Assembly (NCBI RefSeq): GCF_001096185.1
Contig: NZ_CRPU01000005.1
Coordinates: forward strand, 62,001-126,000
DNA: 64,000 bases
Source of the DNA: Streptococcus pneumoniae
GTDB taxonomy: Bacteria; Bacillota; Bacilli; Lactobacillales; Streptococcaceae
Direction: 5' to 3'
How positions within the stretch are numbered: position 1 is the stretch's first letter; every line of letters starts with the position of its first letter. Positions 11,049 through 20,298 of this stretch are shown here, piece by piece. The position numbers and the translations under genes are program-made. The notes below the pieces were generated by a model, which was not told the DNA's origin, did not search any database, and worked only from the letters and a program-made list of their open reading frames with translations.

Positions 11049-11115
11049 TAAAAAAAGAGAAACAGATACCAGTCGCAGGCTCTATCAAGCATCCGCTCAC
11101 AAATCCGTTTCTCTT
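11049..11115 (-). terminator. Long-loop intrinsic terminator upstream of GH26 gene
   Basis: Read on the minus strand, AAGAGAAACGGAT (11115-11103) pairs with ATCTGTTTCTCTT (11067-11055) across a 35-nt loop, followed by a T run. It lies in the 92-base gap between the GH1 and GH26 genes. It can end the upstream operon or act as an attenuator reducing GH26 expression. Confidence 0.7.
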
Positions 11116-11119
11116 ATTG

Positions 11120-12511
11120 TTAATCTATCGCATTTTTTTCAATAACTTCTTTGAGCCAGTATCCAGATTTTTTGATGGTTTTAACTTGCGTATGAATTTC
11201 ATTTGAAATCAATCCATAGCGATTTCGATAAGCATTTGTCCAAGACCAACAGTCAATAGGCGTCCACAAGTGATAACCAAAACAGTTTGATCCTTCTTGG
11301 ATTCCCTTGTGAAGCCAGTCCAAATGTTCCTTGATAAAGTTAATACGATAATCGTCTTGGATTTGTCCATTTTCATCCATGAAACGTTCTTCTCGAGAAA
11401 CTCCCATTCCATTTTCTGATACGAACCATGGTATGTTCTTGTAATTGTCTCTCACATTTACAGCGATATCATATAAGGCTTTTGGATAAATTTCCCAACC
11501 CTTGTCAATGTTCATTCTGCGTCCAGGCATGTCGTAATTATCATAATATCGAGTCGGGAGCCAGTCTCCAACCGAATCTGGAGAAATATCTGGTCTTTTC
11601 ACACGATTTGGGTGATAGAAATTCACTCCTAAAAAATCAACTGTATTAGTAGCAAAAAGTTCTTCGTCACCATCTTCTGTTTGCCAAAGAACACCATCAT
11701 TTTCAAGAACCGCAATAAGTTCTTCAGGAAAGTGCCCATGGACAGCAGGCTCTAAAAACATTTTATTATTCCAAAGTTCTGCGAATCGAGCGGCATCTTG
11801 GTCCTCTTTTTCTTCAGAAGCTGCATAGGTAGGAGTTAGATTGAGCACAGTCCCTATGCGTCCCCCATCTTTGGCAAATCCTTTTTCTCGGTAAAGCTGA
11901 ATTGTTTTTGCTGTTGCTAAATTCAAATGATAAGCTACTTGTACTGCTTTTTTACCATCCACTAGCTTTGGATAGTGGAATTGATAGAGGTATTCCCCAT
12001 CAACAACAACCATTGGTTCATTATGAACCACCCACTCTTTTACTCTATCTCCAAAATATTGAAAACATTTCTCTGCAAATCCGACAAAAAGCTCCACAAC
12101 TTGACGAGATTCCCAACCGCCGTACTTATGATAAAGTTCTACTGGCAAGTCGAAATGATGGAGGTTAAAGATTGGACGAATACCGTTCTCCAAAAACGTA
12201 TCAATCACACGATTGTAATAAGCAACTGCTTGAAGATTAACTGTATTGGTTTCTAAATCATCAATCAAGCGCGTCCACTGGATAGACGTCCGCAAACTAT
12301 TCAACCCAATTTCCTTCATTTTTGCAATATCATCTGCATAGCTATTGTAAAAATTTGAAGCCGTATCTGGTCCTACATAGTTATAAAAAGCTTCTGGCTC
12401 TTTGTCATACCAGTAGTCAAACATATTTTTATGTTTTTTATCAAAACGACCTTCACTTTGAGGACCTGACGTTGCAGCTCCCCACCAAAAATTTTCTGGA
12501 AATTGTCTCAT
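11120..12511 (-). CDS. GH1 glycosidase (GmuD-like), putative beta-mannosidase/beta-glucosidase
   Basis: A 463-residue GH1 enzyme without signal peptide. The nucleophile is Glu366 in VSENG and the acid/base Glu165 lies in VVHNEP, with HNEP instead of the common FNEP. The start FWWGAATSGPQSEG resembles what I recall of GmuD of the Bacillus glucomannan operon. The canonical phosphate-binding Ser/Lys/Tyr trio is not clear here (SWTNAYRNRYG). Together with the ABC rather than PTS importer, this favours non-phosphorylated oligosaccharides as substrate. Its ATG overlaps the esterase stop (ATGA), so it is translationally coupled as the last gene before the terminator. Substrate sugar (mannose or glucose) is inferred from context only. 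Confidence 0.75.
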   Translation of the reverse strand: MRQFPENFWWGAATSGPQSEGRFDKKHKNMFDYWYDKEPEAFYNYVGPDTASNFYNSYADDIAKMKEIGLNSLRTSIQWTRLIDDLETNTVNLQAVAYYNRVIDTFLENGIRPIFNLHHFDLPVELYHKYGGWESRQVVELFVGFAEKCFQYFGDRVKEWVVHNEPMVVVDGEYLYQFHYPKLVDGKKAVQVAYHLNLATAKTIQLYREKGFAKDGGRIGTVLNLTPTYAASEEKEDQDAARFAELWNNKMFLEPAVHGHFPEELIAVLENDGVLWQTEDGDEELFATNTVDFLGVNFYHPNRVKRPDISPDSVGDWLPTRYYDNYDMPGRRMNIDKGWEIYPKALYDIAVNVRDNYKNIPWFVSENGMGVSREERFMDENGQIQDDYRINFIKEHLDWLHKGIQEGSNCFGYHLWTPIDCWSWTNAYRNRYGLISNEIHTQVKTIKKSGYWLKEVIEKNAID

Positions 12512-13476
12512 AGAATCACTTCTCTTTCAAATAATTTTTTTCTTATAAAATCTTGATATTGTGGCAAATACTCATGTCCATATTCTGGATAAAACAGAAT
12601 TTCCTGGATAGTTTTTGCCTGATTAATAACAGCGAATTGAGTTTTTGGATGACAAACAGAATCATCAAGCGCCATCGCCCAATAGATTTCTCCCTCAATC
12701 CTTGATACTAAGTATTGAATGTCAATATAATCTAGAGTTGAAAAAATCTCATCTTCTCGCTGATGACGAGGATCTCTTTGTCGAAACCAATAGGCCAGTT
12801 CCTCGTAAGCGGATTGGTTTACATCTAAACGATAGGCCTCGCGATAATCACTGAGAAAAGGATATTGCACAAAAACTTTCGAAACAGATGGCATCAAAGC
12901 TGCACAAACGAGAGCCAAGGCTCCACCTTGAGATACTCCATAGGACACTATTCTACTAGAATCAACCTCAGGCATCGTCATTATAATTTTTGTCAATTGA
13001 TAAACATCCTGAAAGATGGAGCGATAAAAAAGGTTCTCTGCACCTTCTTCTATTCCTCGGATTAAATGCCCTCTCAAAGTAGCATATTTGGTGGAAGATC
13101 CATCTTCTGATATCCCGCCTTGACCACGAACATCCATGGCAAAGACAATCATCCCTTCTGAGGCTAGACCTATTTTATCACTCCAGTCACCTGAGCTCGA
13201 ATGGTAACCATGAAACTGGAGAAGGGCTGGGAGTGGTTTCATATATTTCTTGGGATAAACCATCTGGCAAGAAACTTTAGAACCACCAACTCCCCTAAAA
13301 GTAAGAAGAAAACAATCAACTTGTTTGGAGGGAAGAAAAATTTGCTCCAGTTGATATTCTGTTCCCAAGGAGTCAACTTCTGCCTTCGCTTTATCCCAAA
13401 AGTCATCAAAATCAACTGGTTTCTTCTGACTTCCCTTATAATTTCCCCACTTTGAGATTGCTTCGTCTTTCAACAT
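12508..13476 (-). CDS. CE7 acetyl esterase / cephalosporin-C deacetylase family
   Basis: A 322-residue cytoplasmic alpha/beta hydrolase of carbohydrate esterase family 7. Family motifs are all present: RGQGG (residues 117-121), nucleophile Ser182 in GVSQGG, the acid Asp271/272 in ALDDSVCHP, and His301 in GHEY. CE7 enzymes remove acetyl groups from short xylo- and manno-oligosaccharides or cephalosporins. Between an SGNH esterase (1 base upstream) and a GH1 gene (4-base overlap) it is best read as a deacetylase for imported acetylated oligosaccharides. Confidence 0.88.
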   Translation of the reverse strand: MLKDEAISKWGNYKGSQKKPVDFDDFWDKAKAEVDSLGTEYQLEQIFLPSKQVDCFLLTFRGVGGSKVSCQMVYPKKYMKPLPALLQFHGYHSSSGDWSDKIGLASEGMIVFAMDVRGQGGISEDGSSTKYATLRGHLIRGIEEGAENLFYRSIFQDVYQLTKIIMTMPEVDSSRIVSYGVSQGGALALVCAALMPSVSKVFVQYPFLSDYREAYRLDVNQSAYEELAYWFRQRDPRHQREDEIFSTLDYIDIQYLVSRIEGEIYWAMALDDSVCHPKTQFAVINQAKTIQEILFYPEYGHEYLPQYQDFIRKKLFEREVIL

Positions 13477-13477
13477 A

Positions 13478-14116
13478 TCACTTGCCTACTTCTATTCTCT
13501 TAAAAATTTCACTAGCAATAAATTGAGCTCCTTGAGGAGTAGGATGTACACCTTCCTCACCAGTCAGTGATTTGGCTCCAACTTTGATAGCTTCTTCATT
13601 GATCAACCCATCTAAAGGAACAAATTCTAACTGAAATTTCTGAGCAAGTTTACGAACGACCTGAATCTTTTTATCCAAATCCACTCTCCAGCTTGCCCGA
13701 TTACTTGGTCGAGGTAAAACGAATGGTTCTAGTAGTAGTATTCGCTGAATCCCTGCTTCTTGCAATTGTTTTAATAATTTTCTATACTCTGCTTCAAAGC
13801 GATTCGCTTCCTCTTCAGACCCAAAATCTTTTTGCCCCACTTGGTGCCAAACATCGTTAATCCCAATAAGTAAAAAGACAACATCTGGTTTCAAATCTAA
13901 ACAATCACTAACGCGATTGTTTAAGTCATGGATATGATTGCCTCCAATTCCACAGTTAAAGTAACGAAAATCCGCTTCAGGAAATCTCTCAGTCAAGATG
14001 CGACTAAGAGCTACGACATAGCCATTGCCTAGGCTTGTTTCATCTTCTCTATTTCGACCCCATTCAGTGATACTATCCCCAAAGAAGACAAGTCGATCAT
14101 TCTTTTTTAACTTCAT
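13478..14116 (-). CDS. SGNH/GDSL-type esterase
   Basis: A 212-residue SGNH hydrolase with all four blocks: FFGDSIT with the catalytic Ser (near residue 14), the block II Gly in CGIGGNHI, GINDVW with the oxyanion Asn, and GVHPTPQG with the catalytic Asp/His region. There is no signal peptide. Such enzymes in sugar operons are usually acetyl esterases. I chose ATG 14116, which overlaps the kinase stop as ATGA; a longer in-frame reading would overlap the kinase by 70 bases and encode a sequence unlike the family. It is a second esterase beside the CE7 enzyme, perhaps with different regio-specificity. Confidence 0.82.
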   Translation of the reverse strand: MKLKKNDRLVFFGDSITEWGRNREDETSLGNGYVVALSRILTERFPEADFRYFNCGIGGNHIHDLNNRVSDCLDLKPDVVFLLIGINDVWHQVGQKDFGSEEEANRFEAEYRKLLKQLQEAGIQRILLLEPFVLPRPSNRASWRVDLDKKIQVVRKLAQKFQLEFVPLDGLINEEAIKVGAKSLTGEEGVHPTPQGAQFIASEIFKRIEVGK

Positions 14117-14988
14117 TTCTTGCATCCCTGTGATTGAAAATGAGCTACAGCACCCAAAAGATTGGCATCGTTGAAATATTGACATCTTTCTAACTGAAAT
14201 TTCAGTTCTGTCGCATTATTATTTTCCAATAATTTATGAACACGTCTGTCAATCTCTCCTAACAATTCCTCCTGTTTGGATAAACCACCACCAAGCACAA
14301 CGAGTTCTGGATCTAAAACTACTAAAACATTGTAGATTCCGAGAGCTAGGCTATCATATAAATCTGAAACTGCATTTTGAGCAGCGATAACTCCCTGGTC
14401 CGCCAATGAAAATAAATCCTTACCTGAGAAAGATGAAGAAATAGACTGAGCTTCTGCGTACCGTTTCGCGCTCTGAACTGGACTAGCCAACACGCTCAAG
14501 GTCTCGTTACCTCTCAGTTGCATGCGACCAAATTCACCACCGAAAAGACTATTCCCCTTGTGCAATTTACGGTTTAAGATAAGCGCCCCACCTATTCCTG
14601 AACCTATGATGAAGAAGACAGCGTCCTTCACAGATTTTGCAACACCAAATTCAACCTCTGCAAGAGCCGCACAATTCGCATCGTTTTCGATTGATACAGG
14701 TAAACCTATTGTTTCTTCTAGTTCTTTCACAATCTCAAAACGATGAATATAAGAAATAGCACTGCTACCATAGATAATGCCTACTTCTGAGTCTACTGAC
14801 CCTGGTGAGCTAAATGCAGCCCCCTCTAAAGATTCATCTAAGAATTGATTGCGAACTGTAAGCAAGGCCCCCTTCATTTCTTCCCAAGTCGCAGGAGTAG
14901 GAAAAGAGTTTGTTTGCTCTAATGCTCCGTCCCGGAACAGTCCATATTTAACAGCTGTTCCCCCCATATCAAATGCTAGAATGGCCAT
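14113..14988 (-). CDS. ROK family sugar kinase lacking the zinc motif
   Basis: A 291-residue ROK-family protein. DMGGT (residues 7-11) is the phosphate-1 loop, ENDANCAALAE (about 100-110) holds the catalytic Asp, and GSGIGGALI (about 128-136) is the second ATP loop. The usual GxIGH and CxCGxxGCLE zinc site is replaced by GGEFGRMQL with no cysteine cluster; some ROK sugar kinases such as beta-glucoside kinases share this. There is no helix-turn-helix domain, so it is a kinase and not a regulator. In the operon it would phosphorylate mannose, glucose or a disaccharide released from imported oligosaccharides. Start ATG has a good GGAGAG site 10 bases after the gntR stop. Confidence 0.82.
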   Translation of the reverse strand: MAILAFDMGGTAVKYGLFRDGALEQTNSFPTPATWEEMKGALLTVRNQFLDESLEGAAFSSPGSVDSEVGIIYGSSAISYIHRFEIVKELEETIGLPVSIENDANCAALAEVEFGVAKSVKDAVFFIIGSGIGGALILNRKLHKGNSLFGGEFGRMQLRGNETLSVLASPVQSAKRYAEAQSISSSFSGKDLFSLADQGVIAAQNAVSDLYDSLALGIYNVLVVLDPELVVLGGGLSKQEELLGEIDRRVHKLLENNNATELKFQLERCQYFNDANLLGAVAHFQSQGCKK

Positions 14989-14998
14989 AATCTCTCCT

Positions 14999-15712
14999 TT
15001 AGTAATGTGTGACCATCATCTCAACTGAGAACTGGTCATAACGATGGACACTGATGGAATATTCAAATTGAACACCTGTATTTAAATACCCAATCTGCTC
15101 GGCAATGCCAACTGGATCTCCATGTTGCAAAGCCAACTCATCTGCTTCAAAGTCCGTTGCCTTACGTACAGAAATCGTTCGATGCCCACTCTGAATTTTC
15201 AATCCCAATTTTTCTTCAATATATTCATAAATAGAACCTTCTACATCAGCTTTCGTCAGTCCTAGAATAACATCTATGGGCATATAGGTTTTTTCAATGA
15301 CTGTTGGATTGCCATCAACTAAGCGAACTCTGTAAATCTCATAGACTGGGCTTCCTTCAGTCAAATTGAGTTTACGGCTGACCAAGTGAGAAGCCTGTAC
15401 AACTGAGAAGGACAAAACCTTACTAGTAACCATCTTATCAGGGTTAAAGGCCGTTGTCCCACGCATCTGGTTATCAACAATCAAGCGTTCCTTATCCTCA
15501 ACAGACAAAGATTTTACAAAAGTTCCTGCTCCACGGCGTTTGATAATCAGCCCTTCTCCAACTAAGATATCTAGGGCTTTCTTTACAGTTAACTTACTTG
15601 CAGCAAATTCATCTCCCATTTCCTTCTCGGAGGGGAGCTTTTGGTCCGATACATAATCACCTTCGATGATTCGCTTGCGAATACTATTTGCTATGATTTT
15701 ATATTTTTCCAC
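14999..15712 (-). CDS. GntR-family regulator, HutC/UTRA subfamily
   Basis: A 237-residue regulator. Residues 1-70 are a GntR winged helix (YKIIANSIRKRIIEGDY, then LPSEKEMGDEFAASKLTVKKAL) and 85-237 a UTRA effector-binding domain. The start is GTG at 15712. HutC-type GntR proteins repress sugar operons and are released by a (phospho)sugar; in Bacillus, GmuR of the glucomannan operon belongs to this type. It sits inside the operon it probably controls, and the two 16-20 bp palindromes at the importer promoter are the best operator candidates. Confidence 0.88.
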   Translation of the reverse strand: MEKYKIIANSIRKRIIEGDYVSDQKLPSEKEMGDEFAASKLTVKKALDILVGEGLIIKRRGAGTFVKSLSVEDKERLIVDNQMRGTTAFNPDKMVTSKVLSFSVVQASHLVSRKLNLTEGSPVYEIYRVRLVDGNPTVIEKTYMPIDVILGLTKADVEGSIYEYIEEKLGLKIQSGHRTISVRKATDFEADELALQHGDPVGIAEQIGYLNTGVQFEYSISVHRYDQFSVEMMVTHY

Positions 15713-15747
15713 TTTATATCCATTCTAACTCTCCGAGAAGAGATGTA

Positions 15748-17976
15748 TTAATCTTGAGCCTTGAGATAGAAAATCCTTGAATGAAAATCTCCTGGCATTT
15801 CGCGAGACCAATATTCCTGTTCACGTCCGATGTAATTTTGATTGAGAAGCAATCCGATATTCTTCAAATCTGCACCAGATCGCACTTGGTCAATGTATTT
15901 TTCTTTAATATGGTAGCGTGTATGACTATCTAGTCCGGACAGTTTTAAACGCTTATAGTTTGGATTGGGCTCCGCCAAAATCTGATAATGTGCTACCAAA
16001 GCTTCCTTTTTATCTTTGCTGACGACCATCCAAGCAACTCGATTCATATCGTATGTTTCCAAACGATAGAAATCCCCTTGATAAATGAGTTCTTGGTATT
16101 TCTTATAATCCTTAATTTGTGTCTTGATTTCATCCTTTTCAGATTGAGTCAATCGAGTTGGATCCAACTCATATCCAAAGGTTCCAAAGAACGCAACTGC
16201 TTTTCTCATTTCAAGAGAAGTTATTCTCGCAACCTGATGATTTGGGACTGCGGAAACATGACTACCCATGCTAGAGATTGGATAGACCATAGATAGGCCA
16301 CTTTGAATGGATAAGCGCTCAACCGCATCCGTATCATCACTGGCCCAAATTTGTGGACTATAATAAAGCATTCCTGCATCAAAACGAGCTCCTCCACCAG
16401 CACAGGATTCAATCAGAATTTCTGGATACTCCTTCACTAGGCGTTCATAAAGAGAGTAAACCCCGAGAATATAGCGATGAAGAACTTCTCCTTGTTGGTT
16501 GCTAGATAAAACTTGAGAAAAAGCTTCTGAAATGTAGCGATTCATGTCTAATTTCAAATAATCTATCTGAACATTGGATAAAATTTCTTTCATCTGTTGA
16601 AAAATATCTTCTACAACTTTTGGATTGCCAAAATCCAAAACATACTGGTTTCTACCATGAGAGATATTTTTTACAGGATTTCCAATCACCCATTCAGGAT
16701 GTTCTTTATAAATGGAGGTATCCTTCGAAACCATTTCTGGTTCAAACCATAAACCAAACAAGAGGCCCTCTTGATGAACTTTTTCCGAAAAAGCTTTTAG
16801 CCCTGACGGGAATTTTTCTAGGTTTTCTTTCCAATTTCCTAATGAGCCTGAATCACTATTTCGGTTTCCAAACCATCCATCGTCTAGGACAAACAAATCG
16901 ATGCCTAGATCCTTAGCTTCTTTGACAATCTCTAACAACTTATCTTCTGTAAAATCAAAATAGGTTGCTTCCCAGTTATTAATCAGAACAGGTCGTTTAC
17001 GATTTTTCCAAGAACTACGAATCAAATGGTTCATATAAAAACGATGAAAGGTTTGACTCATTTGATTAAAACCTTGGTTGCTAAAGACCATCACTGCCTC
17101 TGGAGCAACAAACTCTTCACCTGCTCTCAAAGTCCATCTAAATTGAAATGGATTGATTCCCAGCTGAATACGCAAAATATCATAGTTATCTCGTTCAATT
17201 TGAGCTAGAAAGTTGCCACTGTATATCAAGTTAAAACCATAGACATTTCCCTGATACTCTGTCGTAGTCTTTTGACACAAAGCCACGAAAGGATTGTGCA
17301 TATGGCTGCTTGCACCCCGTGTACTTGATACTTGTTGAACACCTATATGAATACCTTCTCTACTGATATGAGCTTCTCGAGCCCAAGCACCATTTAGGTG
17401 AAGCCAGTCATAATTTTCGTTTGGTAAATCTAGATTTAAACTCATCAAACGATGAATGGAAATGGGTTCTACACCAGCATTTTCTATCCTTGCCTGCCTC
17501 GTCAAAACAGATTCATCAAGATAGAGTGAATAGGTTAGGTATAAGTAAACCTCCGAATAGCGGTCTTTCAACTTAACCTCTAATTGCTCTACTTGATTCT
17601 TATCACCAAAAGTTCCTGGCAAAGGTCCTTCTACTGATTTTCCATTTACTATTCGATAGGAATGATATTGAAATTGACTGATTCGATCACCAGATTCATA
17701 TTCGATTTCAACCGCAGGATAACGAAAATCTGTCGTTCCGAAGCTCGGAATTTCTTGTTTTATATGCTCCAAGGAAGTCAATTGACTCCCTTCCACCAAG
17801 TTGTTTGATGGGCGAATCTCCCGTTCAATAAGAAAACCAAAATCCTCTTGATGCGGAATCCGCTCTCCAAAGTACAATTGTTCGAGCACTCCCGTATCTT
17901 CCATTACACGGAAGATATAGCTTATTTGTTCATTTTGTAAGTGAAATAGTTTTTGATTGTCATAGACAAAAATCAT
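15748..17976 (-). CDS. GH36 alpha-galactosidase
   Basis: A 742-residue family 36 enzyme with an N-terminal beta-supersandwich (1-320), a (beta/alpha)8 barrel (about 325-650) and a C-terminal beta-sheet domain. The nucleophile is Asp477 in LKLDMNR, the acid/base is an Asp of SDDTD (residues 546-550), and DDGWFG and GLWFEPEMVS line the active site. It has no secretion signal, so it acts on imported alpha-galactosides: galactosyl side chains of galactomanno-oligosaccharides or raffinose-type sugars. The start ATG 17976 overlaps the DUF624 stop (ATGA) behind AGGAG; a longer reading frame upstream only overlaps the DUF624 gene. Confidence 0.93.
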   Translation of the reverse strand: MIFVYDNQKLFHLQNEQISYIFRVMEDTGVLEQLYFGERIPHQEDFGFLIEREIRPSNNLVEGSQLTSLEHIKQEIPSFGTTDFRYPAVEIEYESGDRISQFQYHSYRIVNGKSVEGPLPGTFGDKNQVEQLEVKLKDRYSEVYLYLTYSLYLDESVLTRQARIENAGVEPISIHRLMSLNLDLPNENYDWLHLNGAWAREAHISREGIHIGVQQVSSTRGASSHMHNPFVALCQKTTTEYQGNVYGFNLIYSGNFLAQIERDNYDILRIQLGINPFQFRWTLRAGEEFVAPEAVMVFSNQGFNQMSQTFHRFYMNHLIRSSWKNRKRPVLINNWEATYFDFTEDKLLEIVKEAKDLGIDLFVLDDGWFGNRNSDSGSLGNWKENLEKFPSGLKAFSEKVHQEGLLFGLWFEPEMVSKDTSIYKEHPEWVIGNPVKNISHGRNQYVLDFGNPKVVEDIFQQMKEILSNVQIDYLKLDMNRYISEAFSQVLSSNQQGEVLHRYILGVYSLYERLVKEYPEILIESCAGGGARFDAGMLYYSPQIWASDDTDAVERLSIQSGLSMVYPISSMGSHVSAVPNHQVARITSLEMRKAVAFFGTFGYELDPTRLTQSEKDEIKTQIKDYKKYQELIYQGDFYRLETYDMNRVAWMVVSKDKKEALVAHYQILAEPNPNYKRLKLSGLDSHTRYHIKEKYIDQVRSGADLKNIGLLLNQNYIGREQEYWSREMPGDFHSRIFYLKAQD

Positions 17977-18545
17977 GTCGCACTCCTCTTTTCGAATTTT
18001 TGATAAAATTGGATTGTCTTGAAATACAATCCCGGAAGTATCATCCAACCAATAATATTTTGAGTTAAAGAGTACCAAAATAAAAGTAGCAAACAGAGAA
18101 GAAGACCTAGAGCAAAGATCCAACTACGACGAAACCAAGTTAGGGTTTGTTCTCCACTATTCTCTTTAAATTGGCTAAAAATGCTTCCTATGATAAAGCA
18201 GATAGCCCAGAAGATTGTTGATCCAAGAAAAAGAATTCGGGACACATCTCCCATCCTCTGGATAAACAATAACCAAGAAGCTAGACTAAGAGTCAAACTG
18301 GTTGATAAGAGGAAAGAGAAAAATCGATCTGAACCTGAAGCCGGTACTTTTCGTTTGAGAAACCTTAGCAAGGAATGTTCTGTCGATGAAGTAGACTCTA
18401 CATACAAAATAGTTAATTTCATTGCAGGGATCCAAGCATAGACAAATCCCCTTTTAAAGAGTGTCGTCCAAAATACTAACGATACTTGGACAACCAAGAA
18501 ACAAGTATCCGCAAACAGCTTGAACTTCGATTTTTTCTCTGTCAT
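17973..18545 (-). CDS. DUF624 (YesL-like) membrane protein
   Basis: A 190-residue integral membrane protein with four to five predicted hydrophobic segments (near residues 12-35, 80-100, 110-130, 140-180). It matches the YesL/DUF624 family commonly encoded next to CUT1 sugar ABC transporters. The molecular role is unknown; an accessory role in oligosaccharide import is the usual suggestion. It lies 18 bases after the second permease and overlaps the alpha-galactosidase start. Confidence 0.75.
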   Translation of the reverse strand: MTEKKSKFKLFADTCFLVVQVSLVFWTTLFKRGFVYAWIPAMKLTILYVESTSSTEHSLLRFLKRKVPASGSDRFFSFLLSTSLTLSLASWLLFIQRMGDVSRILFLGSTIFWAICFIIGSIFSQFKENSGEQTLTWFRRSWIFALGLLLCLLLLFWYSLTQNIIGWMILPGLYFKTIQFYQKFEKRSAT

Positions 18546-18563
18546 CTAATTCACTCCTCCTAA

Positions 18564-19391
18564 TTATTTGACTGCACCAGATACTCCGTTGTAGATGTAT
18601 TTTTGTAGTGTAAGGAAGACAATCAAAATAGGTAAAATAACAATCACAACACCTGCCAAAATAACTGGCCAATTTGTTCCATAAGGCCCTTTAAAGGCAA
18701 AGAGAGCTGTTGAGATAACCTTCAAATTTCTATCTGGCATATAAAGGAAGGGACTATAAAAGTCATTATAGACACCCACCCCTGAAATGATAAGCATAGT
18801 AACAATAGGAGCCTTCAAATTTGGCAAAATGATGCGCCAGAAGATTCCAAAGTACCCTGCACCATCCAGAAAAGCTGATTCATCCAAAGAAACTGGGATT
18901 TCATCTAAATACTGCAAGAAAACATAGACTGAGATAACATCCGTCCCTAAGTTAAGCAAGATGACTGACCAAATTTTATTGAACAATCCAAGGGAATTAA
19001 TGATTTGGAAAGTAGCTACCTGACTAGTAATCCCAGGAATCAGCATTGCCAGTACGAATAATGTTAAAATCGGTTTCTTCAATTTAAAATCAAATCGACT
19101 CATAGCATAAGCAAACATTGAAGCCAAGGTCAGCTTTCCTAACATACTTACTACAAATATAATCAAAGTATTTTTAAAACCCAACAACATTTGACCATTG
19201 ACAAAGGCTGTTTTGTAATTTGAAAAATCAAGTGACTTGGGCAATTCTAAAACGCCACTAGTTAAAAATTCTTGATTTGATTTAAAAGAACCAATGAATA
19301 CCACCAAGATAGGTAATAAAGCAACGATTGCCCCAGCTATTAAGACAAGGTATTGAAAACATTTCCCTACCGTGATTCTTTTGCTTTTCAT
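18564..19391 (-). CDS. CUT1 sugar ABC transporter permease (MalG-like)
   Basis: A 275-residue permease with six hydrophobic segments. The cytoplasmic EAA loop DESAFLDGAGYFGIFWRIILP (about residues 170-190) contacts the ATPase. It overlaps the preceding permease by ATGA. It pairs with the MalF-type subunit to form the membrane channel for the oligosaccharide delivered by the lipoprotein. Confidence 0.92.
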   Translation of the reverse strand: MKSKRITVGKCFQYLVLIAGAIVALLPILVVFIGSFKSNQEFLTSGVLELPKSLDFSNYKTAFVNGQMLLGFKNTLIIFVVSMLGKLTLASMFAYAMSRFDFKLKKPILTLFVLAMLIPGITSQVATFQIINSLGLFNKIWSVILLNLGTDVISVYVFLQYLDEIPVSLDESAFLDGAGYFGIFWRIILPNLKAPIVTMLIISGVGVYNDFYSPFLYMPDRNLKVISTALFAFKGPYGTNWPVILAGVVIVILPILIVFLTLQKYIYNGVSGAVK

Positions 19392-20275
19392 ACTTTCCGT
19401 TTCCTTTCTTGTGTAGCATATTTTTGAACCAATGAAACAACGATTACAATCACAAGTAAGATGATCGCCATTGCAGAGGCTAAACCAACTTTATTATATT
19501 TAAAGGCTGTATCAATTGTTTGGATAACAAATGTGGTTGTACCATTTGAACCACCCGTCATGATATAAGGAATATCAAAGACGCTAAGGGAACCACTAAC
19601 TCCCAAAATAATATTTAAAAAGATGATATTGCGGATACTTGGCATAATGATGTATCGGAACTGATTCCATCTATTAGCACCGTCAATCTCAGCTGCCTCA
19701 TATACCTCAGGGTTGATAGACTGGATCGCTCCTAGGAAGACTAGAAAATTAAATCCAGTATAGCGCCAAACAGATGTAAAGGCAAGGGAAATATTATTAA
19801 TCGAGCGGTCTCCCAACCATAAATGAATCTGATCTCCAAGACCGATTGCTTTCAAGACTGTATCAAGTGTTCCATCCCCCTTAAAGAAGTATAGAAAAAT
19901 GAAACCAATAGCAACCCCATTCAGCAAATAAGGGAAGAATAAGATCCCTTTCCATAGATTTGCAAATTTCACCTTGAATGAAAGGATGGTTGCAAATAGC
20001 AATGCTAGAGCCAACTGTAAGAAGGTCGCTAGGAAATAATAGAGACTTGTTTTAAAAACTGTAAAGTAGTTCGGATTTGTCAATACAGTTTTGTAGTTTT
20101 CAAGACCTACAAATTTGGGATTTGTACTATAGCCATTCCAGTCTTGTAAACTATACTGAAACATTTTTAATAAAGGGTAGTAAGAAAAAGTTAAAATTAG
20201 TAAAACTGGAATAATAGTGAAGCAAAAAATCACAAGATTCTTTTCGAAATTCTTCCCAAATGATTTTCTCACCAT
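19388..20275 (-). CDS. CUT1 sugar ABC transporter permease (MalF-like)
   Basis: A 295-residue permease with six hydrophobic segments and an EAA loop (EAAEIDGANRWNQFRYIIMP) near residue 195. It is separated from the binding-protein gene by 72 bases that hold a stem-loop. No ATPase gene is present in the cluster, as is common for streptococcal CUT1 systems served by MsmK. Confidence 0.92.
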   Translation of the reverse strand: MVRKSFGKNFEKNLVIFCFTIIPVLLILTFSYYPLLKMFQYSLQDWNGYSTNPKFVGLENYKTVLTNPNYFTVFKTSLYYFLATFLQLALALLFATILSFKVKFANLWKGILFFPYLLNGVAIGFIFLYFFKGDGTLDTVLKAIGLGDQIHLWLGDRSINNISLAFTSVWRYTGFNFLVFLGAIQSINPEVYEAAEIDGANRWNQFRYIIMPSIRNIIFLNIILGVSGSLSVFDIPYIMTGGSNGTTTFVIQTIDTAFKYNKVGLASAMAIILLVIVIVVSLVQKYATQERKRKV

Positions 20276-20298
20276 ACGGATCCTCCTTCAATAGATAA

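Noticed and set aside
14117-14185. Longer SGNH esterase start
   Set aside because: Overlaps the ROK kinase gene by 70 bases and encodes a non-homologous Cys/Ser-rich stretch.
17977-18123. 49-residue N-terminal extension of the GH36 enzyme
   Set aside because: It lies entirely inside the DUF624 gene; ATG 17976 has AGGAG and an ATGA overlap.
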